DNA from: T1Sed10-7 sp041685505
Lineage (GTDB): Bacteria > Actinomycetota > Nitriliruptoria > Nitriliruptorales > Nitriliruptoraceae
Length of the DNA stretch: 64,000 bases
NCBI GenBank assembly: GCA_041685505.1
Contig: JAWLFQ010000001.1
Coordinates: 45,301 to 109,300, forward strand
Direction: 5' to 3'
The translations under genes were made by a program, and so were the position numbers. Shown piece by piece: positions 25,838 through 34,988 of the stretch. Positions within the stretch are counted from its first letter, which is position 1. Each line of letters starts with the position of its first letter. The notes under the pieces are model-generated. The model did no database searches. It was given only the letters and a program-made list of their open reading frames with translations, and was not told the DNA's origin.

Positions 25838-28093
25838 ATGGCCGACCGCGTGGTGGCTGCCGAGGAGGCCCTGGACCAGGTGCTGGTGACGGCACCCCGG
25901 GCGGAGACACTGCTGGCTGCCGACGAGCCCATCGTGCCCGGCAGCACGCTCACCGCCGGGACGGCCCTGCGGATCTTCGAGGACCAGGTCAGGTCCCGTG
26001 TGCTGGATGTGGTGGCTCGCGAGCTCAAGGCGCGCAACGAGGGCTACTACACCATCTCCTCAGCGGGCCATGAGAACACGAGCATCGTCGGTGCCCTGCT
26101 GCGCTCGACGGATCCCTGTTTCCTGCACTACCGGTCAGGTGGCGTGGTCATGGCGCGTAGCCGCCAGCTCGACGTGGATCCTCTCCGGGACACGCTCCTG
26201 AGCGTGTGTGCCGCCGCCGACGATCCCGCATCGGGGGGGCGTCACAAGGTGTGGGGCTCGGCGCAGGGCTGGATCCCACCGCAGACCTCCACGATCGCGT
26301 CGCACCTGCCGAAGGCGGTCGGCACGGCCTTCGGTATCGGGCGGGCCGACCGGTTGGGTCACCAACTCCCGGTACCTGCCGACAGCGTGGTGCTGTGCTC
26401 CTTCGGTGATGCATCAGCCAACCACGCGACCGCGCTGTCCGCGGTCAACAGTGCCCGCTGGGCACGCCGGCGCGGGAGCGCGGTGCCCCTCGTGCTGCTG
26501 TGCGAGGACAACGGGATCGGCATCTCCGTGGAGACGCCGTCGCGCTGGGTAGAGGAGACGTTCGGTGACCTGCCCGGCCTGCGGTACCTGCGGGCGGAGG
26601 GCGAGCTGGACGAGATCTGGTCGGTGGCCGCCACAGCCGTGGAAACGGCCCGCGGACTGGGTGCACCGGTGTTCCTCCACCTCCCGACCGTTCGCTTGTG
26701 GGGGCACGCGGGAACCGATGTCGAGCAGACCTACCGCACACCGGAGGAGATCCGCCGGACGGAGTCCGCGGACCCGCTCCCGCGCAACGCGCGACGCCTC
26801 CTGGCTCGGGGGGTGGCATCGCGCGATCAACTCATCGACCTCGTCGCCCGCACCCGTGACCGTGCCCGCAGCCTGGCGCCGGTGGCTGCTCGGGCACCGA
26901 AGCTCACGACCCGGGAGCAGGTCGTCGAGCCGCTGGCGCCCTACGACGAGCCGACGGTACGTCGCGAAGCCAGCCGCGCGGTCCCACGCGACGCACGCGG
27001 GGAGCTGTTCGGCCGCACCCTGCCCGAGCACGCCCGGACGGCGACGCGGCGCACCATGGGGGCGCACCTCAACGCGGCTCTGAAGGACGAGATGCTGCGT
27101 CGCAGCGGGACGGTGGTCTTCGGCGAGGACGTCGGCCGGAAGGGTGGGGTCTACAACGTGACGGCGGGGCTGCAGGAGGCCTTCGGTGTCGGCCGGGTCT
27201 TCGACACCCTGCTCGATGAGACCGCCATCCTCGGTGTCGCGCAGGGGCTGGGATTGCTGGGCTACCTGCCGGTGCCGGAGATCCAGTACCTCGCCTACAT
27301 CCACAACGCCCTCGACCAACTCCGTGGTGAGGCCTGCTCGACCTCCTTCTTCTCCGACGGGCGCTACCGCACCCCCATGGTCGTCAGGGTCGCCGGACTG
27401 GCGTACCAGAAGGGCTTCGGCGGTCACTTCCACAACGACAACTCGCTCGGCGCGTTGCGCGACATACCCGGCCTACTGCTCGCGGTGCCGTCACGGGGCG
27501 ACGACGCGGCCAGGATGCTGCGGGGGTGCCTCGCCATCGCTGCCGCCCACGGCCGCGTGGTCGCTTTCCTCGAGCCGATCGCCCTCTACCACGAGCGGGA
27601 TCTCTACGCGCCCGGCGACGAGGGGTGGCTCAGTGCGTATCCGGATCCGAGCGAGTACCTGTTGCCGGGCGAGGTCGGGGTGCACCACCCGGAGGCCGAC
27701 GACGTGCTGCTCGTGACCTACGGCAACGGTGTGCGCATGTCACTGCGGGCCGCGCGGAGGCTGGAGGAGGAGGGGGTCGCTGCACGTGTGCTGGATGTGA
27801 GGTGGCTCAACCCACTTCCCATGGCAGCGATCGTCGAGCATGCGACGGCGTGTCGGTCCGTCATCGTCGTGGATGAGGGCCGCGCCACCGGTGGCGGGAT
27901 CGCGGATGCCGTCCTCGCACAGCTCGCCCGGGCGGGCTTCCGCGGCCACCTCGAGGCGGTCGTCGCCGCGGACAGCTACGTGCCCCTCGGGCCCGCCGCC
28001 GATCTGGTGTTGATCGGCGAGGACGACATCGTCGAGGCCGCCCTCGAGGTCGACTCGCGGTCGGCGGTGTCGCTGTCCGGTGGTCCAGCGTGA
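25838..28093 (+). CDS. 2-Oxoacid dehydrogenase E1, alpha and beta halves fused
   Basis: A 751-residue thiamine-diphosphate E1 component combining both halves. The alpha-like half (about 40-340) has the cofactor motif GDAS (190-193) to N225 in EDNGIGIS. The beta-like half (about 405-745) starts MGAHLNAALKDEMLRRSG and has VVFGEDVGRKGGV and LLDETAILGVAQGLGLLG. This is the branched-chain/2-oxoisovalerate type; it decarboxylates a 2-oxoacid and acylates the lipoyl group of E2. ATG 25838 (or GTG 25835) is chosen. A strong GGAGG at 25747-25751 precedes GTG 25758, but that frame ends at 25838. No E3 gene is in the window. Substrate is unknown. Confidence 0.87.
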   Translation: MADRVVAAEEALDQVLVTAPRAETLLAADEPIVPGSTLTAGTALRIFEDQVRSRVLDVVARELKARNEGYYTISSAGHENTSIVGALLRSTDPCFLHYRSGGVVMARSRQLDVDPLRDTLLSVCAAADDPASGGRHKVWGSAQGWIPPQTSTIASHLPKAVGTAFGIGRADRLGHQLPVPADSVVLCSFGDASANHATALSAVNSARWARRRGSAVPLVLLCEDNGIGISVETPSRWVEETFGDLPGLRYLRAEGELDEIWSVAATAVETARGLGAPVFLHLPTVRLWGHAGTDVEQTYRTPEEIRRTESADPLPRNARRLLARGVASRDQLIDLVARTRDRARSLAPVAARAPKLTTREQVVEPLAPYDEPTVRREASRAVPRDARGELFGRTLPEHARTATRRTMGAHLNAALKDEMLRRSGTVVFGEDVGRKGGVYNVTAGLQEAFGVGRVFDTLLDETAILGVAQGLGLLGYLPVPEIQYLAYIHNALDQLRGEACSTSFFSDGRYRTPMVVRVAGLAYQKGFGGHFHNDNSLGALRDIPGLLLAVPSRGDDAARMLRGCLAIAAAHGRVVAFLEPIALYHERDLYAPGDEGWLSAYPDPSEYLLPGEVGVHHPEADDVLLVTYGNGVRMSLRAARRLEEEGVAARVLDVRWLNPLPMAAIVEHATACRSVIVVDEGRATGGGIADAVLAQLARAGFRGHLEAVVAADSYVPLGPAADLVLIGEDDIVEAALEVDSRSAVSLSGGPA

Positions 28094-29154
28094 CGGGGAC
28101 CGTCGCCCTGACCGTGCCCGGCGCTGATGCTGATGGTCCGCCAGCGGTGCTGCTCGAGGTCGCGGTCGAGCAGGGGCAGGAGGTGCTGAGTGGGACCACC
28201 GTTGCGCGGCTGGTGGTCGACAAGGCCGATGTGGAGTTGACGGCACCCATGACGGCGCGTGTCGAGCAGACAGCGAGGGTTGGGGCTGTGCTGGCGGCCG
28301 GTGCCACGGTGGCCGTCCTGCGGCCCATCGAGCAGGGAGCGCCGCGGGGACCTCTCGGCCGCAGCGATGCGGGTCCGGCGATGGGCGCCGATGGGGTCCC
28401 CCAACAGCGGCCCACCGATGGGCAGGACGATCGGGTCGAACCGCTGAGCCGCCTGCGACGGACGATCGCTCGGACCATGATGGCGTCGCTGTCCACCACG
28501 GCCCAGCTGACCAGCGTCGTCAGTCTCGACGTCACGCACCTGATGCAGTTGCGGGCACGGTGGAACCCGAGGCTGCTGGCGCAACTCGGGGTGAAGGTGT
28601 CGCCCTTCCATCTGCTGGCCCGTGCCGTCTGTCTGAGCCTGCCCCGACATCCCGTGATGAACAGTTGGGTGGACGAGGCAACGGAGCAGGTGACCTTCCA
28701 CGACTACGTCGACCTGGGCGTGGCGGTCGACACCCCCAGAGGTCTCGTCGTCGTCACGGTCCCGCGTGCGGAGCAACAGCACGTCAGCCGGCTGGCGTCG
28801 AGCGTGCAGGACCTCGCTTCGCGGGCACGTGCCGGCGACCTGCGGCCGACCGATGTGCGGCGTGGCACCTTCACCCTGTCGAACACCGGTAGCAACGGGA
28901 CGAGCTTCGGCACCCCGATCCTGCACCCGCCGCAGGTCGGGCTGCTGGCGACCTACGCCATCGAGCGTCGCGCGGTGGTCCGAACCGACCCGGATGGCAC
29001 GGAAGCGATCGCGGTGCGGTCGATGTTGAACCTCGCACTCACCTACGACCACCGGGTGGCCGACGGCGCAGACGCGGGCAGGTTCCTCACGGACCTGCGG
29101 TGGGTCGTCGCCGAACACGACTTCGAGGCGGAACTGTCCGCCGCCTGTACGTGA
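28090..29154 (+). CDS. 2-Oxoacid dehydrogenase E2 (dihydrolipoamide acyltransferase)
   Basis: A 354-residue E2 with one lipoyl domain (about 1-80; lipoyl lysine K45 in VVDKADVEL), a Gly/Pro/Asp linker, and the acyltransferase domain from about 115, with catalytic H321 in TYDHRVADG. No clear peripheral-subunit-binding domain is seen between them, which is unusual and makes the protein shorter than most E2s; it may rely on another way of binding E1 and E3. The GTG start overlaps the E1 stop (GTGA). Together with E1 it would make an acyl-CoA from a 2-oxoacid. Confidence 0.9.
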   Translation: MTGTVALTVPGADADGPPAVLLEVAVEQGQEVLSGTTVARLVVDKADVELTAPMTARVEQTARVGAVLAAGATVAVLRPIEQGAPRGPLGRSDAGPAMGADGVPQQRPTDGQDDRVEPLSRLRRTIARTMMASLSTTAQLTSVVSLDVTHLMQLRARWNPRLLAQLGVKVSPFHLLARAVCLSLPRHPVMNSWVDEATEQVTFHDYVDLGVAVDTPRGLVVVTVPRAEQQHVSRLASSVQDLASRARAGDLRPTDVRRGTFTLSNTGSNGTSFGTPILHPPQVGLLATYAIERRAVVRTDPDGTEAIAVRSMLNLALTYDHRVADGADAGRFLTDLRWVVAEHDFEAELSAACT

Positions 29155-29166
29155 CGTTGCGGCGGG

Positions 29167-29838
29167 TCAGGCGGTGGCCACGGTCCCACGGAGCCGGGGC
29201 AGGAGGAGCTCGACGGTGCGGGAGCGGTGCTGGTCGTGGAGCTCGATCACCTTCTCGGTGTCACGGTCCGAGCAGGCCGCGAAGATCGCCCGATGCTCGG
29301 CGGCGGTCTGTGCCAGGGTCCCGGTGTCGGAGTAGAGCAGGACCCGGTAGACGTCTGCCGCATCCCGCAGCAGACGCAGGAAGTGGCGCAGGCGTGGCAT
29401 CTCTGCCGCGTCGAGCAGCACACTGTGGAACTCGCGGTTGCAGTCCGCCAGTGCGGGCAGGTCGGAGGCGTCGAGGCTCTCCATCCGCTCCATCGCGTCT
29501 TTCATCTCGGCGAGGTGCCGGTCCGTCAGCTTCGGTACGGCGTGACGGATCGCCTCCGCCTCGAGCAGCTCACGCAGGCGGTAGAGCTCGACCAGTTCGT
29601 CGGCGTCGAGCTCTCGGACGACGTAGCCCTTGTGTGGCGCGTAGGTCACCTGCCCCTCGCCCTCGAGGATCTTCAGCGCTTCGCGGACAGGGACCCGGCT
29701 CACGCCCAGTGCCGACGCGACCGCGTCCTGACGGATCGGCGTGCCAGGTGCCCACGCCCCGCTCAGGATCTCCCGGCGGATCTCCGCCAGGACGGCTTCC
29801 TGTGCGGTGAGCGGACGCTCGAAACCCTGCTGGCTCAT
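29167..29838 (-). CDS. GntR-family regulator, FCD type
   Basis: A 223-residue regulator with an N-terminal winged helix (about 10-75; SALGVSRVPVREALKILEGEG is the GntR helix-turn-helix) and an all-helical FCD ligand domain with His/Asp residues that usually hold a metal and bind small carboxylates. It is divergent from the enamidase-Mo-hydroxylase operon and convergent with E2. FCD regulators such as UxuR/ExuR and NanR bind GTATAC- or GGTATA-containing sites, and a GTATAC element lies in its own promoter region, so autoregulation and control of the island are likely. Confidence 0.92.
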   Translation of the reverse strand: MSQQGFERPLTAQEAVLAEIRREILSGAWAPGTPIRQDAVASALGVSRVPVREALKILEGEGQVTYAPHKGYVVRELDADELVELYRLRELLEAEAIRHAVPKLTDRHLAEMKDAMERMESLDASDLPALADCNREFHSVLLDAAEMPRLRHFLRLLRDAADVYRVLLYSDTGTLAQTAAEHRAIFAACSDRDTEKVIELHDQHRSRTVELLLPRLRGTVATA

Positions 29839-29911
29839 GGCCCTCTCCTGACCCCGTCGCCATGGTCACCGAGTCTTCGACACCTCTCGCGCCGTTGACT
29901 GGCCGAAGATT

Positions 29912-29924
29912 GTATACTTTACTC
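29912..29924. promoter_or_regulatory. GTATAC site between gntR and the enamidase operon
   Basis: GTATAC-T-TTACTC (8 of 12 to the proposed consensus) sits in the 126-bp divergent gap, 41 bp before the enamidase-like start. TATACT within it could also be a -10 element. The only TTGACT upstream is 12 bp away, too short for a -35/-10 pair. Confidence 0.5.
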
Positions 29925-29964
29925 CGCGCTCCGTGGAGTTCCGGGAGCGTGAGGGAGCGTAGAC

Positions 29965-31140
29965 GTGGCCAAGGTCCTGGTTGAGAACATCGGGGCTGTC
30001 GTGACGGGCAACGTCGGGGCAACCCCGCGACGCGACACGAGTCTGGTCCTCGAGGACGGCATCGTCGCATCGGTCGGCGGTGACGTGCGCGCCCCGGATG
30101 TGGTCATCGATGCGCACGGGTTGGACGCCATCCCCGGTCTGGTCGACGGCCACGTCCACCCCACCTTCGGTGAGTACACCCCCGCACAGGACGCCATCGG
30201 CTGGCTGCGCAACTACCTGCACGGCGGCACGACCACGATGGTGTCCGCTGGCGAGCTCCACGTGCCGGGGCTCGCCTTCGACGACCTCGATCCCCGCCTG
30301 GTCATGAGTCTGGCCTTCACCTCGAAGGCGACCACGGGCCGGTACCGGCCCTCCGGTGTCAAGCTCCACGCGGGCACCGTCCTGCTGGTCACCGGCATGA
30401 CCGAACAACACTTCGACGAGATGGCCGATGCGGGCATCACGCACCTGAAGTACATCTTCTACGACTGGGACCGGGCCGAGGAGGGGGAGCCGGAGCGCTA
30501 TCGCACCTGGGCGCACGAGCGCGGCATGGTGATCAAGATCCACTCCGGTGGTGTCTCGCGTTCCGGTTCCAGCCGCGTCGCGGGCTACGACATCGTGACC
30601 GCCGTGCGTCCTGACGTTGTCGCGCACATCTCGGGTGGTCCCATCCCGATGCCTGATGACGAACTCATCGGTGTCATCGATGATCTCCCCGAGGCGGCCA
30701 TCGAGATCTGCAGTTCGATGAACTACCGCGCGACCAAGGTCGCTGCTGAGCACATGACCGAGGTCGACGCGCTCGAGCGCCTGGTGCTCGGCACCGACAC
30801 ACCCGGGGGCACAGGGGTGATCCCGCGAGGGATGCTGCGCAACATCTGCTTCCTCGCCTCGATCTGCGACGTCGATCCCGTCGCTGCGATCGCCGCGGCC
30901 ACCGGCAACGTGGCCCGTGCACATCGGGTGCCAGGTGGGGTGATCGAGGTCGGTGAACCGGCGGACCTCCTCCTGCTCGGCCCGATCCGTGGCTCTCGGG
31001 CGACGGACAGCCTGGAAGCCTTCGCGCTCGGTGACGTCCCGGGCCTCAGCACGGTGGTGGTCGACGGCCAACCGGTGATCTCGCCCCGCACCGAGCAGCT
31101 CCCGCCCCCACGGACACCGGCGGAGGTGCGCGTCCTATGA
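29965..31140 (+). CDS. Enamidase-like amidohydrolase
   Basis: A 391-residue amidohydrolase. The metal site begins with H63 and H65 in VDGHVHPTFGEY; later ligands are in IKIHSGG, VAHISGG and LGTDTPGGTG. The order and wording of the C-terminal half (TDTPGGTGVIPRGMLRNIC, ASICDVDP, AATGNVA) closely follow my memory of the Eubacterium barkeri enamidase, which hydrolyses 1,4,5,6-tetrahydro-6-oxonicotinate to 2-formylglutarate in nicotinate breakdown. GAGGGAG precedes GTG 29965. It is coupled by ATGA overlap to the molybdenum hydroxylase, as expected if the hydroxylated ring is its substrate. The exact substrate is not known. Confidence 0.8.
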   Translation: MAKVLVENIGAVVTGNVGATPRRDTSLVLEDGIVASVGGDVRAPDVVIDAHGLDAIPGLVDGHVHPTFGEYTPAQDAIGWLRNYLHGGTTTMVSAGELHVPGLAFDDLDPRLVMSLAFTSKATTGRYRPSGVKLHAGTVLLVTGMTEQHFDEMADAGITHLKYIFYDWDRAEEGEPERYRTWAHERGMVIKIHSGGVSRSGSSRVAGYDIVTAVRPDVVAHISGGPIPMPDDELIGVIDDLPEAAIEICSSMNYRATKVAAEHMTEVDALERLVLGTDTPGGTGVIPRGMLRNICFLASICDVDPVAAIAAATGNVARAHRVPGGVIEVGEPADLLLLGPIRGSRATDSLEAFALGDVPGLSTVVVDGQPVISPRTEQLPPPRTPAEVRVL

Positions 31141-33446
31141 GCTACGTGGGCCAGTCCGTACCGCGGCGGGAGGACCATCGCTTCCTGACGGGCAGCGGTG
31201 CCTATGTGGGTGATCTTCGCCGTCCGGGGATGGCCCATGCGGCCTTCGTGCGCAGCACCGCCCCCGCTGCACGCATCCTGGGTATCGATACCGCAGCGGC
31301 CGAGCAGGCGCCCGGGGTGGTGGCGGTCTTCACGGCCGCGGACCTCGAAGAGGTCGGGCCGCTGCCCGTGCTGACGACACCTGACGAGCGGTTCGCCCGG
31401 GCGTTCTCCCTGTTCTTCGAACCCCCGGACGCACCCTGTATGGCCAGAGACGAGGTGCACTATGTCGGGGAGCCGCTGGCGGTGGTCGTCGCCGAGGACC
31501 GCTACCGCGCAGAGGACGCCGCCGAGCTCGTCCAGGTGCGCTACGAGCCCCTGGACCCCGTCCTCGACGTCGGCACCGCGACCAGCGGTCAGGGTCGGGC
31601 GGTGCACCCTTCCACACCCGACAACGTGCCGTTGCGCCTGGAGATCGCAGGCGGTGAGATCGCGGCACCCGATGAGGGCCAGCTGGTCATCGAACGACGC
31701 TGGACGATCGGGCGACACTCGGGTGTGCCGCTGGAGGGCCGTGGGGTGCTCGCCGAGCCGATCGACGGCAGCATCGAGGTCTGGACCTCCACGCAGATCC
31801 CCTACCTCGTGCGCCGGGCGATCTGCCGAGCGACGGGCTGGCAGCCGGAGGAGGTCCGGGTGCGTACGCCCGATGTGGGGGGCGGCTTCGGACCGAAGGC
31901 GAACGTCTACGGCGAGGAGATCGTGCTCCCGGTGATCGCCCGTCGCCTCGGGCGGCCCGTCGCCTGGATCGAGGATCGTTACGAGCACCTGATCAGCGCC
32001 GCCCAGGCCCGTGACCAGCAGCACCAGACGCGACTGATCGTTGACCGCGACGGCGGCATCGTCAGCTGGGAGGACGACTTCACCGTCGACATCGGGTCGC
32101 ACAACCTGTGGATGGCAGGCACGGTCGCCAACACGGCGATCCACCTCATGGGTGCCTACCGGATCCCGAACTTCAGGATCGCCGGCAAGGCCGTGCTGAC
32201 CAACAAGACGCCCACGTCGCAGTACCGCGGCGCTGGTCGCCCCGAGGCGACCTTCGCGCTGGAGCGCAGCCTCGATGCCGCAGCCAGGGTGCTGGGCATC
32301 AGCCGCCTCAAGATGCGTGAGCGCAACATCCTGACCGCCGAGGACCTGCCCTACCCCCAGCGCTTCCCCTACCGGGACGGTGTGGACATCGTCTACGACG
32401 GCCGTGATTACGGCGCCGTGCTGCAACGGTGTCAGGAACTGGTCCCGGAGCAGGAGTTGCGTGCGCTGCGCGAGGACGCGGCGTCCGAGGGGGAGCTGCT
32501 CGGCGTCGGTGTCGCGACCTTCGTCGAGGCCACCGGCCGCGGCCCCTTCGAGATGGCCAGGCTCGGCCTGTTGGCTGACGGCGATTTCGAGGTGCACGTG
32601 GGGACCGCCTCGGCAGGCATGAGTCATGAGACCACGCTCGCGCAGATCGCGGCCAGCGAGCTGGGAGTGGCACCAGAGCGCGTCACCGTACGATCCGGCG
32701 ACACCGACGGGGTCGCAGATGCGTTGGGCAGCTTCGCGAGCCGGACCGCGGTCGTCGCCGGCTCGGCGGTGCGGCAGGCTGCGCAGACGCTGCTGCAGGC
32801 CGCTGCCACCCGGCTCCCGGACGCTGCGCAGGACCCGGACTCCGCGGTCGAGGTGACCACGGGGGGCCTGCGATCCTCTTCTGGTGTCGAGTCGTCCTGG
32901 ACGCAGCTCGCAGCTCAGCTGAGCGCGGAGGGTTCCCCGGGGCCCGTCGTGCTCGAGGCCACCGGGCGGTTCCAGCCGGAGACCGTGACCTGGACGATGG
33001 GCGCCCACCTGGCGGTGGTCCGCATCGATCCCGGCACGGGGCTGATCACCGTGGTGCGCTACGCCGCAGCCGACGAGGTCGGTGTCGCCATCAACCCCGT
33101 CGTGGTCGAGGGGCAGGTCAAGGGCGGGATCGCCCAGGGCATCGGCGGGGCCCTACTCGAGGAGTTCCGCTACGACCCCGGTGGGCAGCCCACCTCGACG
33201 ACCTTGGCGGAGTACCTGCTCCCGGGGACCGGCGAGGTTCCACGGCTCGACGTCGCGCACATCGAGGTGCCGAGCGAACGCAACGAGCTCGGTCTCAAGG
33301 GCGTGGGTGAGAGCGGGACCATCCCCGGCTGCGCGGCCATCGCCTCGGCTGTGGAGGACGCCTTGGGCGAGCACGGTGTCGAGGTGACCGGGACACCGAT
33401 CCGGCCGTCGGACGTACGGGCCTGGCTGCGTGAGGGAGACGGATGA
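31137..33446 (+). CDS. Molybdenum hydroxylase large subunit (xanthine dehydrogenase/CoxL family)
   Basis: A 769-residue molybdopterin-binding subunit. The base-catalyst glutamate is E725 in GVGESG; GGGFGPKANVYGEE and the loop QYRGAGR (about 362-368) are visible. The loop is not the AYRCSFR of true CO dehydrogenases, so this is a hydroxylase of some N-heterocycle, aldehyde or similar compound rather than a CO oxidiser. It starts MSYVGQSVPRREDHRFLTG. It is part of an enamidase-large-medium-small-DUF1989 operon with overlapping stops and starts. Maturation would use the XdhC/MocA pair at 21.8-23.5 kb. Confidence 0.92.
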   Translation: MSYVGQSVPRREDHRFLTGSGAYVGDLRRPGMAHAAFVRSTAPAARILGIDTAAAEQAPGVVAVFTAADLEEVGPLPVLTTPDERFARAFSLFFEPPDAPCMARDEVHYVGEPLAVVVAEDRYRAEDAAELVQVRYEPLDPVLDVGTATSGQGRAVHPSTPDNVPLRLEIAGGEIAAPDEGQLVIERRWTIGRHSGVPLEGRGVLAEPIDGSIEVWTSTQIPYLVRRAICRATGWQPEEVRVRTPDVGGGFGPKANVYGEEIVLPVIARRLGRPVAWIEDRYEHLISAAQARDQQHQTRLIVDRDGGIVSWEDDFTVDIGSHNLWMAGTVANTAIHLMGAYRIPNFRIAGKAVLTNKTPTSQYRGAGRPEATFALERSLDAAARVLGISRLKMRERNILTAEDLPYPQRFPYRDGVDIVYDGRDYGAVLQRCQELVPEQELRALREDAASEGELLGVGVATFVEATGRGPFEMARLGLLADGDFEVHVGTASAGMSHETTLAQIAASELGVAPERVTVRSGDTDGVADALGSFASRTAVVAGSAVRQAAQTLLQAAATRLPDAAQDPDSAVEVTTGGLRSSSGVESSWTQLAAQLSAEGSPGPVVLEATGRFQPETVTWTMGAHLAVVRIDPGTGLITVVRYAAADEVGVAINPVVVEGQVKGGIAQGIGGALLEEFRYDPGGQPTSTTLAEYLLPGTGEVPRLDVAHIEVPSERNELGLKGVGESGTIPGCAAIASAVEDALGEHGVEVTGTPIRPSDVRAWLREGDG

Positions 33447-34258
33447 AACCTGTCGACGTCAGCTACGTGCGAGCACGGTCCGTGGAGCACGCACTCGAAG
33501 CCCTGCTGGATGGCGATGCCAAGCTCCTCGCCGGCGGACACAGCCTGCTGCCGATGATGAACTTCCGGTTGGCGGCCCCGGAGATCCTCGTGGACATCGA
33601 CGGGCTCGTATCCCTGGACCGCGTGGTGGCCAGCGACGACGAGGTCCTACTCGGTGCCCTCATCCGTCACGAGCGGCTGGTGCAGGACCCCGCGGTCAGC
33701 AGCCGGTTGCCCCTGCTGTCCGCGGCCGCGCAGCACATCGGCCACCTCGCCATCCGCAATCGGGGGACCCTGGGCGGCAGCCTGGCCCACGCCGATGCCA
33801 CCGCGGAGCTGTCAGCGGCCTGCCTCGCCCTGGGAGCCAGCGTGGTGTGCGACCGCGCCGGTGGACGCCGCCGGGAGATCGCGATCGATGACTTCCTTCA
33901 GGGCATGTACACCACGGTCCTCGAACCCGACGAGATGATCACCTGGGTCCGGATACCCGTGCCCACGCCGGGTGCCGGCTGGGGTTTCCGCGAGTTCGCT
34001 CCGCGTGAGGGGGACTTCGCCATCGCCGGTGCCTGCGCGCTGGTCGACGCTGACCGCGTCCGCGTGGTCGTGTTCGGCGTCGAGCAGCGTCCCCGCGCCT
34101 TCGAGCTCGAGCGCTCCGTGTGGGAGGACGACCCCGTGTCGGGCTGGATCGGCGGTCTGGAGCCCTTCGACGAGCCGGATTTCCGACGCGATGTCGCCGA
34201 GACGATGGTCCGTCGCGCCGTCGCGGACGCGACCGAGAGGACGGCGCACCGTGCCTGA
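33443..34258 (+). CDS. Molybdenum hydroxylase FAD subunit (CoxM family)
   Basis: A 271-residue FAD-binding medium subunit. FAD pyrophosphate loops are AGGHSLLPMM (about 32-41) and TLGGSLAHADATAE (about 111-124). It carries electrons from the [2Fe-2S] subunit to an acceptor. ATG 33443 overlaps the large-subunit stop and its own stop lies inside the next gene. Length is slightly below the usual 285-290. Confidence 0.92.
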   Translation: MKPVDVSYVRARSVEHALEALLDGDAKLLAGGHSLLPMMNFRLAAPEILVDIDGLVSLDRVVASDDEVLLGALIRHERLVQDPAVSSRLPLLSAAAQHIGHLAIRNRGTLGGSLAHADATAELSAACLALGASVVCDRAGGRRREIAIDDFLQGMYTTVLEPDEMITWVRIPVPTPGAGWGFREFAPREGDFAIAGACALVDADRVRVVVFGVEQRPRAFELERSVWEDDPVSGWIGGLEPFDEPDFRRDVAETMVRRAVADATERTAHRA

Positions 34259-34988
34259 CAACGAGGCGATCACGATCAACGTCGAGGTGAACGGTCAGGA
34301 CCGCACCCTTGAGGTGCCGGCCCGGACCACCCTCGCCGATGCCCTGCGCGACCAGCTCGGTCTGACGGGAACGCACCTGGGGTGCGAACACGGGGTGTGC
34401 GGCTCCTGCACCGTGCTGCTCGACGAGCGGTCCGCGCGCTCCTGCATCACGCTCGCGGTGCAGGTCGATGGCCGGCGGGTCACGACCATCGAGGGCCTGT
34501 CCACCGGAGGGGAGCTGAGTCCCCTCCAGCAGGCCTTCGCCGCACGGGGAGGGTTGCAGTGTGGCTTCTGCACGCCCGGGTTCGTGGTGGCTGCGACCGA
34601 ACTCCTGCGCGACACCCCTGCGCCGACCGAGGCCGACGTGCGCAGCGCGTTGTCCGGTAACACCTGCCGGTGCACGGGCTACGAGGCGATCATCGACGCC
34701 GTGTTGGATCGAGCCGATACGAGCCGGGAGCAGGCCAGGCCGGTGTGGCCTGATCATGGTCCCACGGCCGGCGAGGACGTGCCGGATGCGCCACCGGCTG
34801 CAAGAGCCCCGGAGGCCGGCGCCGGAGCCGAGATGGCGCCCGTGGGTGCCGCTGAGGCGGCATCATCGGACGCGAGCTCAGGCCGTGTGCGCGACGAACG
34901 CACGACCTGGGCCGTGGCTGCGGGGGTCCTGATCGCCGGGTTCATCGGGGTCCTGCTGTGGGATCGGTTGCGGAGGGGGGACACGTGA
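34251..34988 (+). CDS. Molybdenum hydroxylase [2Fe-2S] subunit with C-terminal membrane anchor
   Basis: A 245-residue small subunit. Residues 1-155 are a normal CoxS-type protein with cysteines 45, 50, 53 and 65 for the ferredoxin-like cluster and 104, 107, 139 and 141 for the second cluster. Unusually it continues with about 60 residues of Ala/Pro/Glu-rich linker and a predicted membrane helix (about 219-237, AVAAGVLIAGFIGVLLW), then a basic RLRRGDT end. Normal small subunits stop near 160-170 residues. GTG 34251 overlaps the FAD subunit by 8 bp. The anchor would tie the hydroxylase to the membrane, perhaps together with CoxG. Confidence 0.92.
   Translation: MPDNEAITINVEVNGQDRTLEVPARTTLADALRDQLGLTGTHLGCEHGVCGSCTVLLDERSARSCITLAVQVDGRRVTTIEGLSTGGELSPLQQAFAARGGLQCGFCTPGFVVAATELLRDTPAPTEADVRSALSGNTCRCTGYEAIIDAVLDRADTSREQARPVWPDHGPTAGEDVPDAPPAARAPEAGAGAEMAPVGAAEAASSDASSGRVRDERTTWAVAAGVLIAGFIGVLLWDRLRRGDT

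Noticed and set aside
29895..29918. TTGACT/TATACT as a sigma-70 promoter for the enamidase operon
   Set aside because: The spacing is only 12 bp, far below the 16-18 needed. The GTATAC part is better explained as an operator, though TATACT alone could be a -10.
31137..34988. Aerobic CO dehydrogenase (coxMSL)
   Set aside because: The large subunit has QYRGAGR in the active-site loop instead of the AYRCSFR of CO-oxidising form I enzymes, the gene order differs, and the neighbours are ring-opening hydrolases.
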